Assembly: GCA_018873245.2 (NCBI GenBank)
Contig: JAEMBT020000001.1
Location: 2,232,001-2,296,000, forward strand
Origin: Archegozetes longisetosus
Taxonomy: Eukaryota; Arthropoda; Arachnida; Sarcoptiformes; Trhypochthoniidae
Length of the DNA: 64,000 nt
Reading direction: 5' to 3'
The translations under genes were made by a program, and so were the position numbers. The notes under the pieces were generated by a model. That model did not search any database. It saw only the letters and a list, made by a program, of their open reading frames with translations, and was not told the origin of the DNA. Numbering within the stretch: position 1 is the stretch's first letter; each line of letters begins with the position of its first letter. Below, one piece after another: positions 49,858 through 62,407 of this stretch.

Positions 49858-52800
49858 AAAAAATCTTATGAAACAATATTGAAACGAATCATGAGAATAG
49901 GCACTAAAGTTAATATAATACGAAAATTCATGCCAAATACTGAACTGGCTATTGTTAGCAAATAGTAATAATAAGACATAGTAATTATCACTGACCACCG
50001 ATAATTCATATTGATTATAACGAGGTTTATTACAAACAAGTTAACATTAGTTCAGTCGCATGCGTAGGCATTTGAATAACGGGTTCAATATATCGAGGCG
50101 TTATTGTATACTATAAATTTACTGCTCAACTGCACTGGTTTTCAATTTGAACTCCAAAGAAAACTTACGCTTTGACTTATGTTTTCAAAAGCACTTATTG
50201 AAATTCATTGGGAACATATTGAAAATATGAATGACAAATATTGAAGTACAGCATTTGTGTAAAGCAATCAGTATAAGAGTTTGAAAAATATATGATAAAT
50301 CAATTACAATAGAATACAATATAATACAATAGGCATTTTGATAGAAATTGGAGACTAATTGAAAATAGTGAATAACGACAACATTATAATGAGTGACAAA
50401 TAATTATAATAGACAATACAAAACAAAACTCATTTATGAATTGAACCTGAAACAATTGATTCATATTCATATTGTGATCATTATTTATAATATTGAATTT
50501 ATGAAATTCTACTACCATACTACTATTCTACTACCATTTTTCATTATTTATCTCACTTATTTACCTGTTTCAATGTTTAGGATGGTTCCATTGAATTTGA
50601 AGAGTTTATTAAAGCATTATCGGTAACTTCAAGGGGAAATTTAGAAGAAAAGCTCGTCTGTATGTATTCCACTTGCATCTTAAGTTTTACTTTAGATATT
50701 TACTAAATATCTTTATATATCACTTTCATGAAGAGATATTATAAAATTGTATTTAATTTTCATTTTTACAAAATGTTCTCGGAAGTGGAAAACAAAAATC
50801 TTCTCAACTCAATCATACCACAGTCAAACACGTAGTTAAATGATTTTCAAAAGCGATAAAATACAAACTTTCATTTAGTATGGATTTGTTCAATCGGTAT
50901 TCAAAAGCAATTTAATAGCATGTTTAAGTTATAGAGATTTTAGTGCATCGGATTTAGCTTGAAGAATCTTATGCTAAGCAGCACTGAAGCAGAATGTTTC
51001 AAATTATACAAAACCAATTGGTTATAATGTTAAACCTGTCTAACTAGAACAAAAATAAGCTTCATATAAGTTGATTTACCTTGCTTAGCTATATGTTCAA
51101 GATAGAGTGGTTCTACTGTACAAAGTTATAGTTACGCAGAATGGTATGTATAAACAGGAGAGAATTCCGTTTCATTTAATTTCAATCTAATATGTGAGTC
51201 AGGAGTCATCACATTATAATAGAAAACCTAAAACTTCATGTCTTGAGGGAACGGCAAAGCTTTATTATTTTTAGATTCAATACATCCAAAACAACTTGAT
51301 TTTATTTTTCTAACTTGATTTATATAAATCCTACACAATCGTCCACAAAAATTCCTAATTCCTTCGTAATTATTGAGCAAACGTGCACTCGAAAACCTTA
51401 TATTCCTTGATGTAGCTAGTAGTAGTGCCTTTTCATGGCATGCTTTCCACGAGATCGTAATATCTGAAGATGTTAACAAATTTATAGTATATTCGTTATA
51501 GTAGTCAAAGCAAATCTAAAATCAAATATGGCAACAGATTAATGTGCATCATAGGCAGGTTAACATAGCAACAGCCTTTTGCATGTTGCTATCGCGGATT
51601 ACTAAGCTTTCAGTTGTATTTACATAGTTTTCAGGCAATTTAATATCTCTTCATAATAAGATGATCTAAAATAAAAGATTTTAAAATTGTTGGAACTTAT
51701 AATTATTTATTTAATTTATTTGAAGGGGCCTTTAAGTTATATGACGTGGACAATGACGGATACATCACGAGGGAAGAGATGTATAATATTGTTGATGCTA
51801 TTTATCAAATGCTTGGAAATCAAGCAAAAGTAGCTGAAGATGATGAAGAGAACCCGAAAGAGCGTGTCGATAGAATATTTGAACAGTTGGATAAAGTAAG
51901 GATTTCATTCAGTTTGATTGCCTTATTAAGGGTTATCAATGATTCTATCTTGCTTCTCTCTACCCCTAATATAATTATAGTCTACTATCTATTTTTTATT
52001 AGTATCTCAAATTTTTATCTTTTGCTTCAATTTTTCTATTTTTTCATTTCTTTCTTTTCACTCAAATTATTATTTGAAATTTAAAGATGTTAAATTCACA
52101 ATAGATTATAACAATCGTTTAGTACATTATATGCGGAGTTTGAGAACTGACTAAATTTGAATAACCATAAATTGAGAATAAAACATAAGAAAGAGAAAAA
52201 GTAGGAAATAATTTAGAAAACTTAATAATTATATTTATACTTTATTATAACATTAATCATACGGTGGTAGCATAACAGAAATCTGTATGACACACATGTG
52301 ATCAAAGTTAAACTACTTTTAACATTAATCATTCTAACTTAATATGTTAGGAAAAGATCATTTATACACCAGCCAAATTATTATCTTTCTCTATGCTTAC
52401 TTCATCTGATAAGTTTTTCAAAATTTAACTTATCTCTTATAGTAAGCTCTGTGTAATTCATTCAGTTTTTTAAAGAAAGAATCAATTTTTCAATCTTCAT
52501 ATTTCTTTATGATTAAGTTATTTTAAAGTTGATTAGTTAACTTATTTAGTTATATATCGATTTACTAAAAAAACGTTATGATGTATCATATGTAACTTAT
52601 ATGATGAGATGCTTTTGAAGCTTTATACTGAACTTGTACATTCTTTATGTTTATTATATTCGAAGAAAAAATAGTTTAGATGAAAAATGTTTTCAAAGGG
52701 CTCCTATCACATTACATATACTGAATTGAATTTGCTTTCATCTTATATACTACATAGAAAGAACGATTTCTCAAACCACTATGAGCTTAGATTTTTGAGA

Positions 52801-55088
52801 ATTAGTGCATATATATTCTGTTTCTTCTTTTGATGCATTCAAGATCAGAAAAAATGTAAATAATATTGTAATACCTAACAGAATAATTTAATCTAAAAAT
52901 AGACAAATATAACCTACAAAAATAATATCTACTCTACTTTCAAGAATTCTTCATCAATTTTTCAGTAAGAATATTCTTAATATTTGGAAAATTCTTCGTA
53001 AGAATTTGTAAGAATATCTAATTCTCGAAAATTTCCAGAACTGAGAGATTCATGATTAGTGTTGATCTTAGATGAACAACAATTGACTTAATTCTTGAAT
53101 TGCTTTAGTAGTCATATATATTGAGTTGACGAACGTTAATGAAATGTAAAGGAGATAATTAAAACAGCTAACAAGTCATTCGTTGTAACGACTATAACGT
53201 GAAGTCTTTGATGGACTGAGTGATGCTAAAGCTCCTATAATTTCATTGGAATTAGTCGTATGTCGAATGAATAGATACACTTTTATCCCTTTTATTATAT
53301 CAGTTCTTTTCACAAATGAAAACATAATACAGGTATAGAAAAGTAATAATCAACTGATTCGACGTTTTAACCCACACAATCAGATCTCGTTATAACTAAT
53401 GCTGTCCATTGGGAAGTTACTTTGGAAGAAGGTTGTGATTTCGGTTTGCAATTCAATCACTAATTGATAGAATATTCTCTCAAATTCTCACCGTTATGAT
53501 ATTGATCTTCAGCATCAATTATAAGTCTATTTTAAATTTAATGTATGAATCATATACTCGTAAAGTATACCTCAGGAATAGCCATTGTTGATCGATTCCG
53601 ACAAAATATCTTAAAAGCTGATGCGAATATTGTGCGTCTATAGAATAGAATTGAGAAAGGTTAGAAAGCTTTACTAGCACAAAGAATAAGTTGCAAGTAT
53701 AAGAATATATGCGATAAGATGTAGAGAGAAGTGCACTTTAGACAAAAATAGGAAAAGAGGGGCTTTAGATTTTTAATAGATGGAAAGACTTAGCGATGAT
53801 ATAGTACCAAAACACTTGTGCACATATTAAAACATTATAGTTTCTCAAAACAATAAAGTTGCCCCATTATAGCTCATTGACATAAATTGATGTTATATAT
53901 ATATAAGACAATAGCAGCTAACTGTGACTTCGCGTGAGAATTGCATATTTAATGGATAATCATAACCAATCGCTCCATTTTATGAGTATTTCTTTTGCTC
54001 CACTTTATTTCTATTGAATGTCGGCCACTATTTCGCGAGTCCAATTTTGTCCATCCAATTTTTTGCCCATCTTTTACCTAAATCCATTTGTTTATATCAA
54101 TATATTCTCCTTTAACTCTCTTCTAACTTATTCTTGAATAATGTTTGAGAAATTTTGAATTTTTTAGTTAAAGCTCGAAACTTGTTTCTGTATTTGAAGT
54201 TTTAAACTGTTGCATAATTCAATTTGATTTAGTTTAAAAATTTATGATTTTATTCCTGTCACTCGTTTTCTGCTTATGACATGTTGACAAAAAAATAAAA
54301 AATAGAAAAAATAACCTTTTCTAAGTCTAACTCTTACCAATTAAAGTGTGAACTAAACAACTAAGTTCGAGTTAGCTGTTCAATCACTTGTTTTCGCTCT
54401 GTTTAATTTTAAATAATTGACAACAATTAATCTGGTACACTTCTAAAGTAGAGTAAGTGTTGATTGAGTTGAGGATAATATAAGAAATAAGATGTGAAAG
54501 TTGAGGTGCAATTTGTTTTGTTTTGTTTTTATATAACTTACTTACAAACGAATTGCAGTCATTCAATTTGATTATCCTATCAAACGTTTTTCAAATTTTC
54601 TCCCTGGTCTTTATGAGAAATGCCATCAGTTTGGTACAGTAGAAGTTTCATTTATATACTCATTCCAAAACTAGCACCTCGCCAATGAGTCCGTCTAAGT
54701 TAAATCAGTTTAAGTTAGTTTAAGCTAGCTTAAGTTAGCTTAAGTTCATTTAGCGCATTCTGTTTTAGGTACCTATCAAAAATTTAGTTTAACTCATCTA
54801 GAAACAAGTAATCAAATTGTTAATAATGGTTCTATTAATAAGTTCAATTTTTTAAATAAGCATCATTTTGAGTTAATTGAAATTGTTTAAGACAACAACT
54901 TTTAAGTTATATGAAACCAGAGTTACAATAGAGAAGTTTGATTGTACATTCTGGTAATAGAAGATGACCTTTGTTATATATTTTGTATTTTATAGAATCA
55001 AGACAACAAACTAACTCTGGAAGAATTCAAAGAAGGCTCAAAGCAAGACCCGAAGATAGTGCAAGCCTTGTCCCTCTACGCTCCATAA
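27865..55088 (+). CDS. Frq: Frequenin / neuronal calcium sensor 1, 7 exons, 189 aa
   Basis: EF-hand calcium sensor of synapses that binds Ric-8 and PI4-kinase in other animals. Exons: 27865-27928, 38502-38526, 46230-46278, 48354-48443, 50581-50659, 51726-51895, 54996-55088; all GT-AG, phases agree. Start MGKKNSKL gives an N-myristoylation site (Gly2). EF1 is disabled by Cys38-Pro39 ([10 protein letters not shown]), as in all NCS-1. EF2 loop is 73-84 ([12 protein letters not shown], split by intron 4), EF3 loop 109-120 ([12 protein letters not shown]), EF4 loop 158-169 ([12 protein letters not shown], split by intron 6). EF4 has Asn at loop position 6, where Gly is usual. The C-terminus is ALSLYAP. 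Human NCS-1 is 190 aa and Drosophila Frq 187. Every exon is conserved; only exon 1 diverges ([13 protein letters not shown]). Introns of 10.6, 7.7, 2.1, 2.1, 1.1 and 3.1 kb contrast with the compact genes to the left. Confidence 0.95.
28529..28577 (+). repeat. Small hairpin in frequenin intron 1
   Basis: TATAAAGTGCTATCTGTAAT and ATTACGGATAGCACTTTATA form a 20-bp stem with one mismatch around a 9-nt loop. Confidence 0.75.
28801..28839 (+). repeat. (GA)n microsatellite
   Basis: A nearly pure GA run in intron 1 of frequenin, 0.9 kb after exon 1. Confidence 0.95.
30332..30396 (+). repeat. (GA)n microsatellite, about 65 bp
   Basis: The longest pure GA run in the window, in frequenin intron 1. 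Confidence 0.95.
30922..31094. mobile_element. Short pogo/Tigger-like TIR element, 173 bp
   Basis: The left end CAGTCGCCTCTCGTTATAAT and the reverse-complemented right end CAGTCGATTCTCTTTATAAT match at 16 of 20 positions. An internal ATTATAACGAGAG repeats the end in inverted orientation. CAGTCGACTCTCGTTATAA-like ends are typical of pogo-type MITEs. No intact TA duplication remains. Remnants with the same motif are at about 49990-50105 and 53376-53400. Confidence 0.65.
31489..31535 (+). repeat. (TC)n microsatellite
   Basis: Opposite-strand version of the GA tracts, in the same intron and so complementary to them in the pre-mRNA. Confidence 0.95.
36312..36347 (+). repeat. (GA)n microsatellite
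   Basis: Pure GA run 2.2 kb upstream of microexon 2. Confidence 0.95.
38502..38526 (+). other. Frq: Frequenin microexon 2, 25 nt
   Basis: Encodes the end of Phe22, SEKEIRQ and the first two bases of Trp30, between CTACCAG and GTAAGTG. It completes the canonical frequenin FTEKEIRQW-like segment exactly in phase (phase 1 in, phase 0+2 out). Skipping it would shift the frame, since 25 is not a multiple of three. Confidence 0.93.
43261..43460 (+). repeat. 10-bp minisatellite, 20 copies
   Basis: Unit GAATATAACA, nearly perfect. A few copies read GAGTACAACA or GAATACAACA near the end. The unit has no stop in any minus-strand frame, which creates three overlapping spurious ORFs. The period is close to one DNA helical turn. 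Confidence 0.97.
44610..44683 (+). repeat. 7-bp tandem repeat
   Basis: About eleven units of TCAAAAC/TCAAAAT in frequenin intron 2. Confidence 0.9.
45306..45378 (+). repeat. (CT)n / (ACTC)n microsatellite
   Basis: A CT run followed by CACTCACTCACTC units, 0.9 kb upstream of exon 3. Confidence 0.95.
46279..48353 (+). other. Frequenin intron 3 (2.1 kb)
   Basis: No gene was seen. It contains three perfect copies of a 23-bp repeat at 47941-48009. Confidence 0.6.
47941..48009 (+). repeat. 23-bp tandem repeat, three copies
   Basis: Unit starts AAAGAGAAATTCTGCAATAA; a decayed fourth copy follows at about 48010-48045. Confidence 0.95.
48444..50580 (+). other. Frequenin intron 4 (2.1 kb)
   Basis: Holds a (GT)n run at 48583-48613 and a GA tract at 49821-49855. 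It also holds a pogo-like remnant at about 49990-50105 (GATTATAACGAGGTTTATTA, then CAGTCGCATG). No coding sequence was found. Confidence 0.6.
50660..51725 (+). other. Frequenin intron 5 (1.1 kb)
   Basis: AT-rich intron sequence; nothing recognised. Confidence 0.5.
51896..54995 (+). other. Frequenin intron 6 (3.1 kb)
   Basis: No gene was seen. A pogo-like fragment (AGATCTCGTTATAACTAATG) is at about 53380. Four copies of a 10-bp GTTTAAGTTA-like unit are at 54707-54746. Confidence 0.55.
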
Positions 55089-55235
55089 TATAACTCTATA
55101 GTACACTCCATTGTATGACTCCATACTATTACATCTAATTGATTTTCTTACCAGTCAACCTTTCTATTTCTTTCTTACCTTCTTCTATCAATCAGTCTAT
55201 GTAATATTTTCTAATAAAAAATTAAACATAAATTC

Positions 55236-55279
<44 letters not shown>

Positions 55280-55300
55280 TGTATTTTGAAGAAATGAAGA
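55089..55300 (+). terminator. Frequenin 3' UTR start with candidate poly(A) signal
   Basis: AATAAA at 55213-55218, 125 nt after the stop codon, is the first canonical signal. A pure GA tract (55238-55277) follows immediately. Real cleavage may lie further downstream. Confidence 0.45.
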
Positions 55301-57210
55301 CGTTATGATGAATCCGCCTTTCAATGCATTATCGATTTGCGTCTAGCACTGCATTTACACTTAATTTATCCCATTTTGACATAAGAATCATAAAATGAAG
55401 AAAATATCATTTAGAATGTGAGCCACTTTCTCTTCCAATATGTCAATCAAACATTTAGTTTGTCTGTTATTTACTAATTATTATTTATCAGTATATTCAA
55501 TACTATAATTATTGTAAATTCACTTTTTTTTCAATACTAAACTTATTGTAAATTTGAATCTAATAATTCTTAACTGTTTGTTTGGTGTTGAACAAATAGA
55601 AAAATAAAGTTTCAAATAAAGTTTCAAATTAGTATAGAAAATCAAATAAATAGATTAGAATTATTTTTCAATGTATTATCATTTGAAATATCATATTTGA
55701 AACATGATTGCTATTACTATTACTATAATTCATGTTTAATATTACTGTACATTTATATATGTGTTGAGTCTATTTTCAATTTAATTCTATCTTATTCTTA
55801 ATAATTACTTTATTATTCATTTTAACATTTTAATTATGTCATTTTTTTGACATTCTATTGTTCAATAACTAAATAAGTCATAACTAATGCAATATTTAAT
55901 TCAATAAAACATGTTTTCATTTTTCTTCATTCAATCAATTTAGAGAATATAAGTTCGATAAAGTTCGACAAAGTTCAACCAAGTTCAATAAAGTTCAGCA
56001 AAGTTCGGTAAAAATCAAACAAATTTCGGTAAAGTTCGTTGACAGTGAAAAGCATACTTCTAACAAAATAAAATATTAGAAAATTTGAATGAGTGATTAT
56101 GTGATCTTTATTTAGCCTATTTCGTAATACTTCTATAGAATCAATATCGCTAATGATTGAGAGCAGGCATTCATTTTTTGTCTGCTTTTATACTCATCTA
56201 AAAAGACTTATAAGCTATTAGGAAACCCTTATTACACGCATATTTCTCTATTGGTTTTTACCTTCTACATTTTTACATCTACATTATTACAAAACAAAGA
56301 TATCCTAACTCAAAAATCATATGCAATCTAATTTCTTTACTCTTATTGATCTGTATTGAAATTTTTCAGATCCTAAATCAAAGCTGTTCAGACTCCGAAT
56401 TGAAAATTTTCAATCCCTATAAATGTTGCCATAAATATTATCTGCTTGATTGCAGAAAAATAATGCCAATTTCTATTGAACAAAAAGATTCACTGTTTAT
56501 TCTGTGCCTATTCTGTGCTTATTCTATGTCTATCCTATGTTTATTCTATCCTTATTTTGTTCTTATTCTCATGACTTATATGTCCAACATTTTTAGCTAA
56601 TCCTTCAATCCTTAGAGGACTAAAAGTGAACTCATTTCTTCTTCGACAACAACAAATTTGATAATATTCTTGAGTTTGAGAAAATCCAGACTTGAATAAA
56701 TGAAAAACTCGAAAAACTTGAAAAACATGAATTTGTTGAACAATTTCTTGAAGTATTGATTTTTGACTTCTATGAAGCAAAATAACTTTTACAAAAAATA
56801 ATTAGTTAACAAACAAATAAGCCTCTTATTGAAAGTCTTCTGTTTTGAATATGGTTGAAGAATATCACAGTCAAATATAATAAAAATTTAATACTATAAT
56901 AAGTTCTGAATCTTGAGGGCAATTACGCTCAGAATAATTGAATCCTATCAGTAAAACAAAACTAAATATGAAGAATAATTGAAAGCAAAAGTGGTGGGGA
57001 TTGTTATTTGTTGAGCTAAACTTATATTTAATCATATGACATGTATATATCATATACATATTTGCGATAACAAACTAATCTTTATTGTTATAATAATACT
57101 TTAAATCCATCTTATGTCATGTCGTAAGCCTCAGGAGAAGAATCAAACGGAACGTGATCTGCATTGAATTTAGTCTTGATTGGCAAGTCGATAATAAAGG
57201 AATGAGTTTG

Positions 57211-57310
57211 TATGAATTTGTATGAATTTATATGAATTTATATGAAATTGTATGAAATTGTATGAACTTGTATGAACTTGTATGAATCTATATGAATTTG
57301 AATGCATTTG
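57211..57310 (+). repeat. 10-bp tandem repeat, ten copies
   Basis: Unit TATGAATTTG with variants TATGAAATTG and TATGAACTTG. Confidence 0.9.
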
Positions 57311-57640
57311 AATGATGTTGAGTATTAAAAGAAAGAAAAGGATAGTAGAGTTGAATATGAAACAATTGTGGCAGTGGTTACACACATCTCGCAATAGAAA
57401 AGTAAAATCAATTTCCATGTTTGCAACGAGAACTAAACTCAGGTAAGTTTAGGTTCATAGATACAAAGTAACTTATACATATCCAGAAAATTATATTCCA
57501 TGGTAACCATGACAATAAGGTTACATTCTTGTTTTTACTATCATATTCTGATTGATTAAATAGAAAAATAAATATCACCTTTTCTTTTATTATATAATAA
57601 ACTATATCCATTTTCTAGTAAAAATGCCCTTTGTATTAAA

Positions 57641-57766
57641 ACTGATCTACTTATGAAGACTGCTCTACATATCAAAACTATTCTACGTATCATAACTACT
57701 CTACGTGTCCAAACTGCTCTGCGTATCTAAACTGTTCTACGTATTAAACCTGCTCTACCTATTAAT
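57641..57766 (+). repeat. 18-bp tandem repeat, seven degenerate copies
   Basis: Units such as ACTGCTCTACATATCAAA and ACTATTCTACGTATCATA keep an 18-nt register. Because 18 is a multiple of three, an open frame reads through part of it as repeating six-residue words; this is not considered a gene. Confidence 0.8.
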
Positions 57767-59087
57767 TCATTCTTATTATTACTACTATTATTCCTATTAC
57801 TTTGGGTTTTATTTATTAATATATCAGCTTTATTCATCTATAAAATACAATTCGATGACCATATTTAAGATAATTATATTTGCCACTCGAAAATTTATTT
57901 ACTTGAATTCACTGATCGATACACATGAATAAACCAAGTATTCAAACATTTTTTTGCTCTTTCAGGAAACACACTTATCATAATATTTATTCAGTATTTC
58001 AGTTTTCAATAGTAAGCACAATACGCTCTAAAATATGACCTAATGTTAATTTGGTCTAAGTCTAAAAATGCGTAAAAACAATACTGAATATGCTCTTAAA
58101 TCTGTCCAATTTAAGCATATATTTAAATTCATTTTCTAAAAAGGACTTAACTTAATATTGAATACAGAAAGGTTTAACTGTATTGCAAAGTTAATGTTAT
58201 CATTGTTATCTGAGCACATATCTGCTTTTTATAATCGTTTGACCTTCACTTGAAATTTTAGGCATTATATCATAGCTTTATACTAACCCCTGCTCTTCTG
58301 TTGTCAAGTAAGCTAAATTTCAGCCTTTTATTCGATTAATTCATACATGTGTCCCATTTATTTACGTTGATATCTTGTCTTCTTATCCCAAGGTGAATAT
58401 TCTCCTTATCGTAAGTTGAATATTCTTCTTATCATTAACTGAATAATCTATTATATCAGCTTAATGTACTTTAAGTATAAAATAACTAACAAATAATTCA
58501 CTTCTTATTGTCATTAAAAATTCTAGTATTTATTCTTTTATCTTATATTAACTAAAACACTAAAGTCATGCTTTATTAGATTCATTAATTCCTAACTCAT
58601 TCTCAGCAAACATATATTCAATTCTTAGAAACTTTTCAAAAATTCAGTTCAACAATAGCTGATTGAGCAGAATAAGAATGAATTTATTGAAAGAGGAATA
58701 AATGTCTAAAGTTTTATATTGTCTCAATCTACGAAAGTGTAGTCATATTCTGTATTGATGGTCTATTTATAGTGTGTTTACTTTTAGAAGCCTTTTCATC
58801 AGGTATTGTCAGCTCGAGTTGAGAGCAACGAAAACTTATTTTTCAATCCATTCAATTTATTAGTTCAAACGCTTCAAGCATTCACAGCCAACAAATCTCA
58901 TAGAATCTCTCAGAATCTCTCAGAATCCCGCTTAAAATGAACTGTCAAACCATTTTTTCATCACTTGACTGCATAATGAAGAAGCAAATGGTGTATCAAA
59001 CATAAGCGTCTCTGAAATCCTCTTTCACTGTGAAAATATTGTTATTTGAATATTTGGATAAATTAAATTTAGAATATTTCAGATTCT

Positions 59088-59183
59088 GGAGGTTCAATAC
59101 TCTGAAAGTTCAATATTCTGGAGGCTTAATATTCTGGAGGCTCAATATTCTGGAGGATCAGCATTCTGCAGGTTTAATATTCT
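59088..59183 (+). repeat. 16-bp tandem repeat, six copies
   Basis: Unit GGAGGCTCAATATTCT with a few substitutions per copy. Confidence 0.9.
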
Positions 59184-61118
59184 TCAACATTTTAGTATTA
59201 TTAATATTCTGTCTAAATATTCTGTTTGAGCACATCATTAAAATGATAGATTTTCTCTTCTAATTCGCTTCTGTGGTTGCTTTGCATTTGTCGCAAATTT
59301 CTGTCTATCAATAGAAGTTAAGAATACAGTATTTGAGTTGATCCATGCCTTCCATTTTGAGATGAGTAAAAGACCCGCAGGTAAGAGAGTTTAAAATGCA
59401 GAAAGAATAAACTTAGTAGATTAAACAGAAAACTGAATGAGAATGAGTTTTTATAATTAGGTAACTTCGCTATACTACTCTTCAATCAAATGTTATGTAT
59501 TGTGACAAAAAGCTTTTTCAACTAAATTATGTTAAGAAATGTTTACCCACTATGTCAGAAACAGAATCTAAATCATTCTTATTTCTAGAAGAACACGAAG
59601 ACTGAAAATCAAAATTTTGAACATTTTATAAGTTTTCTAACCCAAGAGAGCTTAAAGAAATAGAAGTTTTTCTATGCTGTCTGTAATTTGAAGTAAAAAA
59701 ATATTAAACTTGGATATTATAAGATTGACGGCAAATATTATAGAAGGTATCTGAAAAGTTGGTCAATTGATGCTCGACTTAATGTTTCATGAAATGATTC
59801 TTTATATTGAAAGAATTGAAGTGCTCGACTAACACGAAATATTTGCTAAGTGCCAAATCGATTTAAAATTGATGCTCAGCTTTTTAGGAGTTCAATAAAT
59901 CTTATTAGCTTCAACTTCTCAAGTGGCTTAATCTGAACACTAGAAATTCTCTCCAACTCTAATGCATAAGAAATCAACTCAATTCCTACACAATCCTAAC
60001 TTTGTTCCAATAGAATTCTTACGCAATTCTCAATGTATTTCAATAGAATTCCGACTGTATTTCAAGAGAATTGTGACTGAAGTTATTCAACTTGAATAAA
60101 ACAATAGTAAAGTTGGGTAAGAAAATACAAAAGAATTGAAAAGTAATATTTTTGAGACATGATGTGATAGATAGAACCGAAGAAGTAATTAACTTTCAAG
60201 TAGCTTTAGAGTGAGGCATATTATAATTAAGTGAAGCTATCATTGTCTTCAGAGCTGATCTCTTAATGAGAAATGGTTTCTTCTACACAATCATCAGTTC
60301 GATTGATTGATTTAACGTGAGATGCTTTCAAAGTCTATTCAGATGGGATTCAGGGATATTTAGGTGGACTAAGACTAACTTCTTTAATTAATGAGAGGAA
60401 GAGCTGGCCATTTCCTGAGAGGCTGAGCAATAGCTGACAACCAAACCTCTCTTATCATTGAGATTATGTTTAGAAGCTAATCCTACACTTCATCAAACAC
60501 CTCAACTAATACCACATCTATTTTCCAAGAAATAGTAACCAATCTTTCTATTCATTTCTTGTATACCTATTAGTATGGGTTAGACTGCAAATGATAGACC
60601 GGAAATGATAAACCGGAAATGTAACAATATTAGAATTGAGAAGCAATTTTGGAGGAGAATTGTCGTCAGTTTTATTGATCCTTATTTGGAATTGGCAGTA
60701 AGCAAACAAAACTACCTTTCCTTCCTTCCTTCCCTACTTGCCTACTTGTTCACCTGCTCCTCTCATAGACAACATACACCTATACACAACACCTATGCAC
60801 CAACACATATACACCTATGCACTAACACCCTTACACAACACTATTACGAAAAACCTTATCGATCATTTCTCCGACTTTCTACTTGCCACTTCACTTTCTT
60901 CATTAACTTTGACTGCATTTTAAGTTTTGCTTCTGCTAACTTTAAATTCTAGCCAAATAATACCATTAGATTGACTCGAGCCACACGCTCTCCTACTGAT
61001 AACATGAACTCTCATTTCTGTTAAAATTGTTTGCTAAATTCTTTGCGATCCAATTTTACAGCTAGTTTAGGTTTTCATTTTTATCAACAAACATAAAATA
61101 ATATTCTGTTTTAATCTG

Positions 61119-61185
61119 GTTATGTTAGGTTATGTTAGATTAGGTTAGGCTATATTGGGTTAGGTTAGATTAGGTTAGGTTAGAC
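61119..61185 (+). repeat. Interstitial TTAGG-like stretch
   Basis: About ten TTAGG or one-off units (TTATG, TTAGA, TTGGG), including GATTAGGTTAGGTTAG. The TTAGG pentamer is the ancestral arthropod telomere repeat. The copies are degenerate and the locus is clearly internal. Confidence 0.6.
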
Positions 61186-62407
61186 CAGACTATATAGTGG
61201 AACATATTTTTTGTCGAAATAGTGAATTGTGTATCTACAGTAAAATGTTTATAATAATCGATTTTGATAACTATCTATGGCTTGGAGAGAAATTCAGTTT
61301 AGTATCTGTTTGCTTATTATAAAAGTTAGTGCTATACTGAATATATTGACGTACGCTGTCAGCTCTATTTGTATTTGTAATATCCAGATATAAACTTGCC
61401 TATCTACCTAATTCATAAATTATCCTTATCAATTCTTGTCAATATTATCTTTAATTTATTTATATTTTATGTTTAAGTCAATATGGCTTAATTTAATTAT
61501 AGTTAGGACATGATTACAAAATACCAGATTATAAAGTGAATCAAGATTATAAATAGCTATTTGAGAGCATTTCGCAAACAGTATGATTATTGACACAATA
61601 TCTTATCGCAGCAGTTATGATCCAATACATACGAGTATCACTTCAAGCTTATTAGTCTATACCTATTTATACAGCACAACTCATCATTAGAGTGGACGAC
61701 ACCTGCGTTCTAGTCTAGTCTTAAATAGCTCTAAGAGACTATTTTTTGCTAAACTTTTACTATCACTTACTCTTGTTTGTACCTAACACACATTAGACAT
61801 CGATTTATACTTTAGTTTTTAAATAGGATCCAATCTTATCGATTGAATTCTACCTAAACGTCTCTCATCTACCTAACGTCTTGAAATTTTGCGAATATGC
61901 CAAACTTTGTTAGTATTTTCTCTCTTTCTTAAGTTCTAATATAACGCTCTTATGATATAATAGCGACATCTTTCAACTTCTTATGTCATTCTGTTTAATA
62001 TAATATTTGACTTTATACATCATTATGGTATATAATTATTTTATTAAATTTATTTTGTACTTATTTATATTTCCTAAGTCAGTAGTATTACACGACAATT
62101 GGCTCAAATTTGAATACAAATCAGATTAGTCAACTTTTATGCAAATTTCGATCTACTCTGTCACGGAATTGATAGGATAACTGATAATCATATTTGATTT
62201 ACCTGAGAGTAGACTAATCTATCAAACTCTAATTTTATTTTAAGTTTTCTTCAGAATTAATCAATGTCGTGGCCACGTTTTTGGGTTGGGATTAAGGCTA
62301 AAAACTTGAAATCAAATGCTCACATTTGTTGAGGCATAAGCTAATTTTCATCAAAATATCTGTTGATTTGTTATCAAAAATGCAATTAATATTAAACAGC
62401 AACTAGA

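Noticed and set aside
57170..57418. Minus-strand ORF with repeating FIQIHTNS-like words
   Set aside because: Produced by the 10-bp TATGAATTTG tandem repeat.
60605..60952. 115-codon plus-strand ORF
   Set aside because: Low-complexity C/A-rich sequence (CTTCC and ACACCTATACAC runs) with no recognisable domain.
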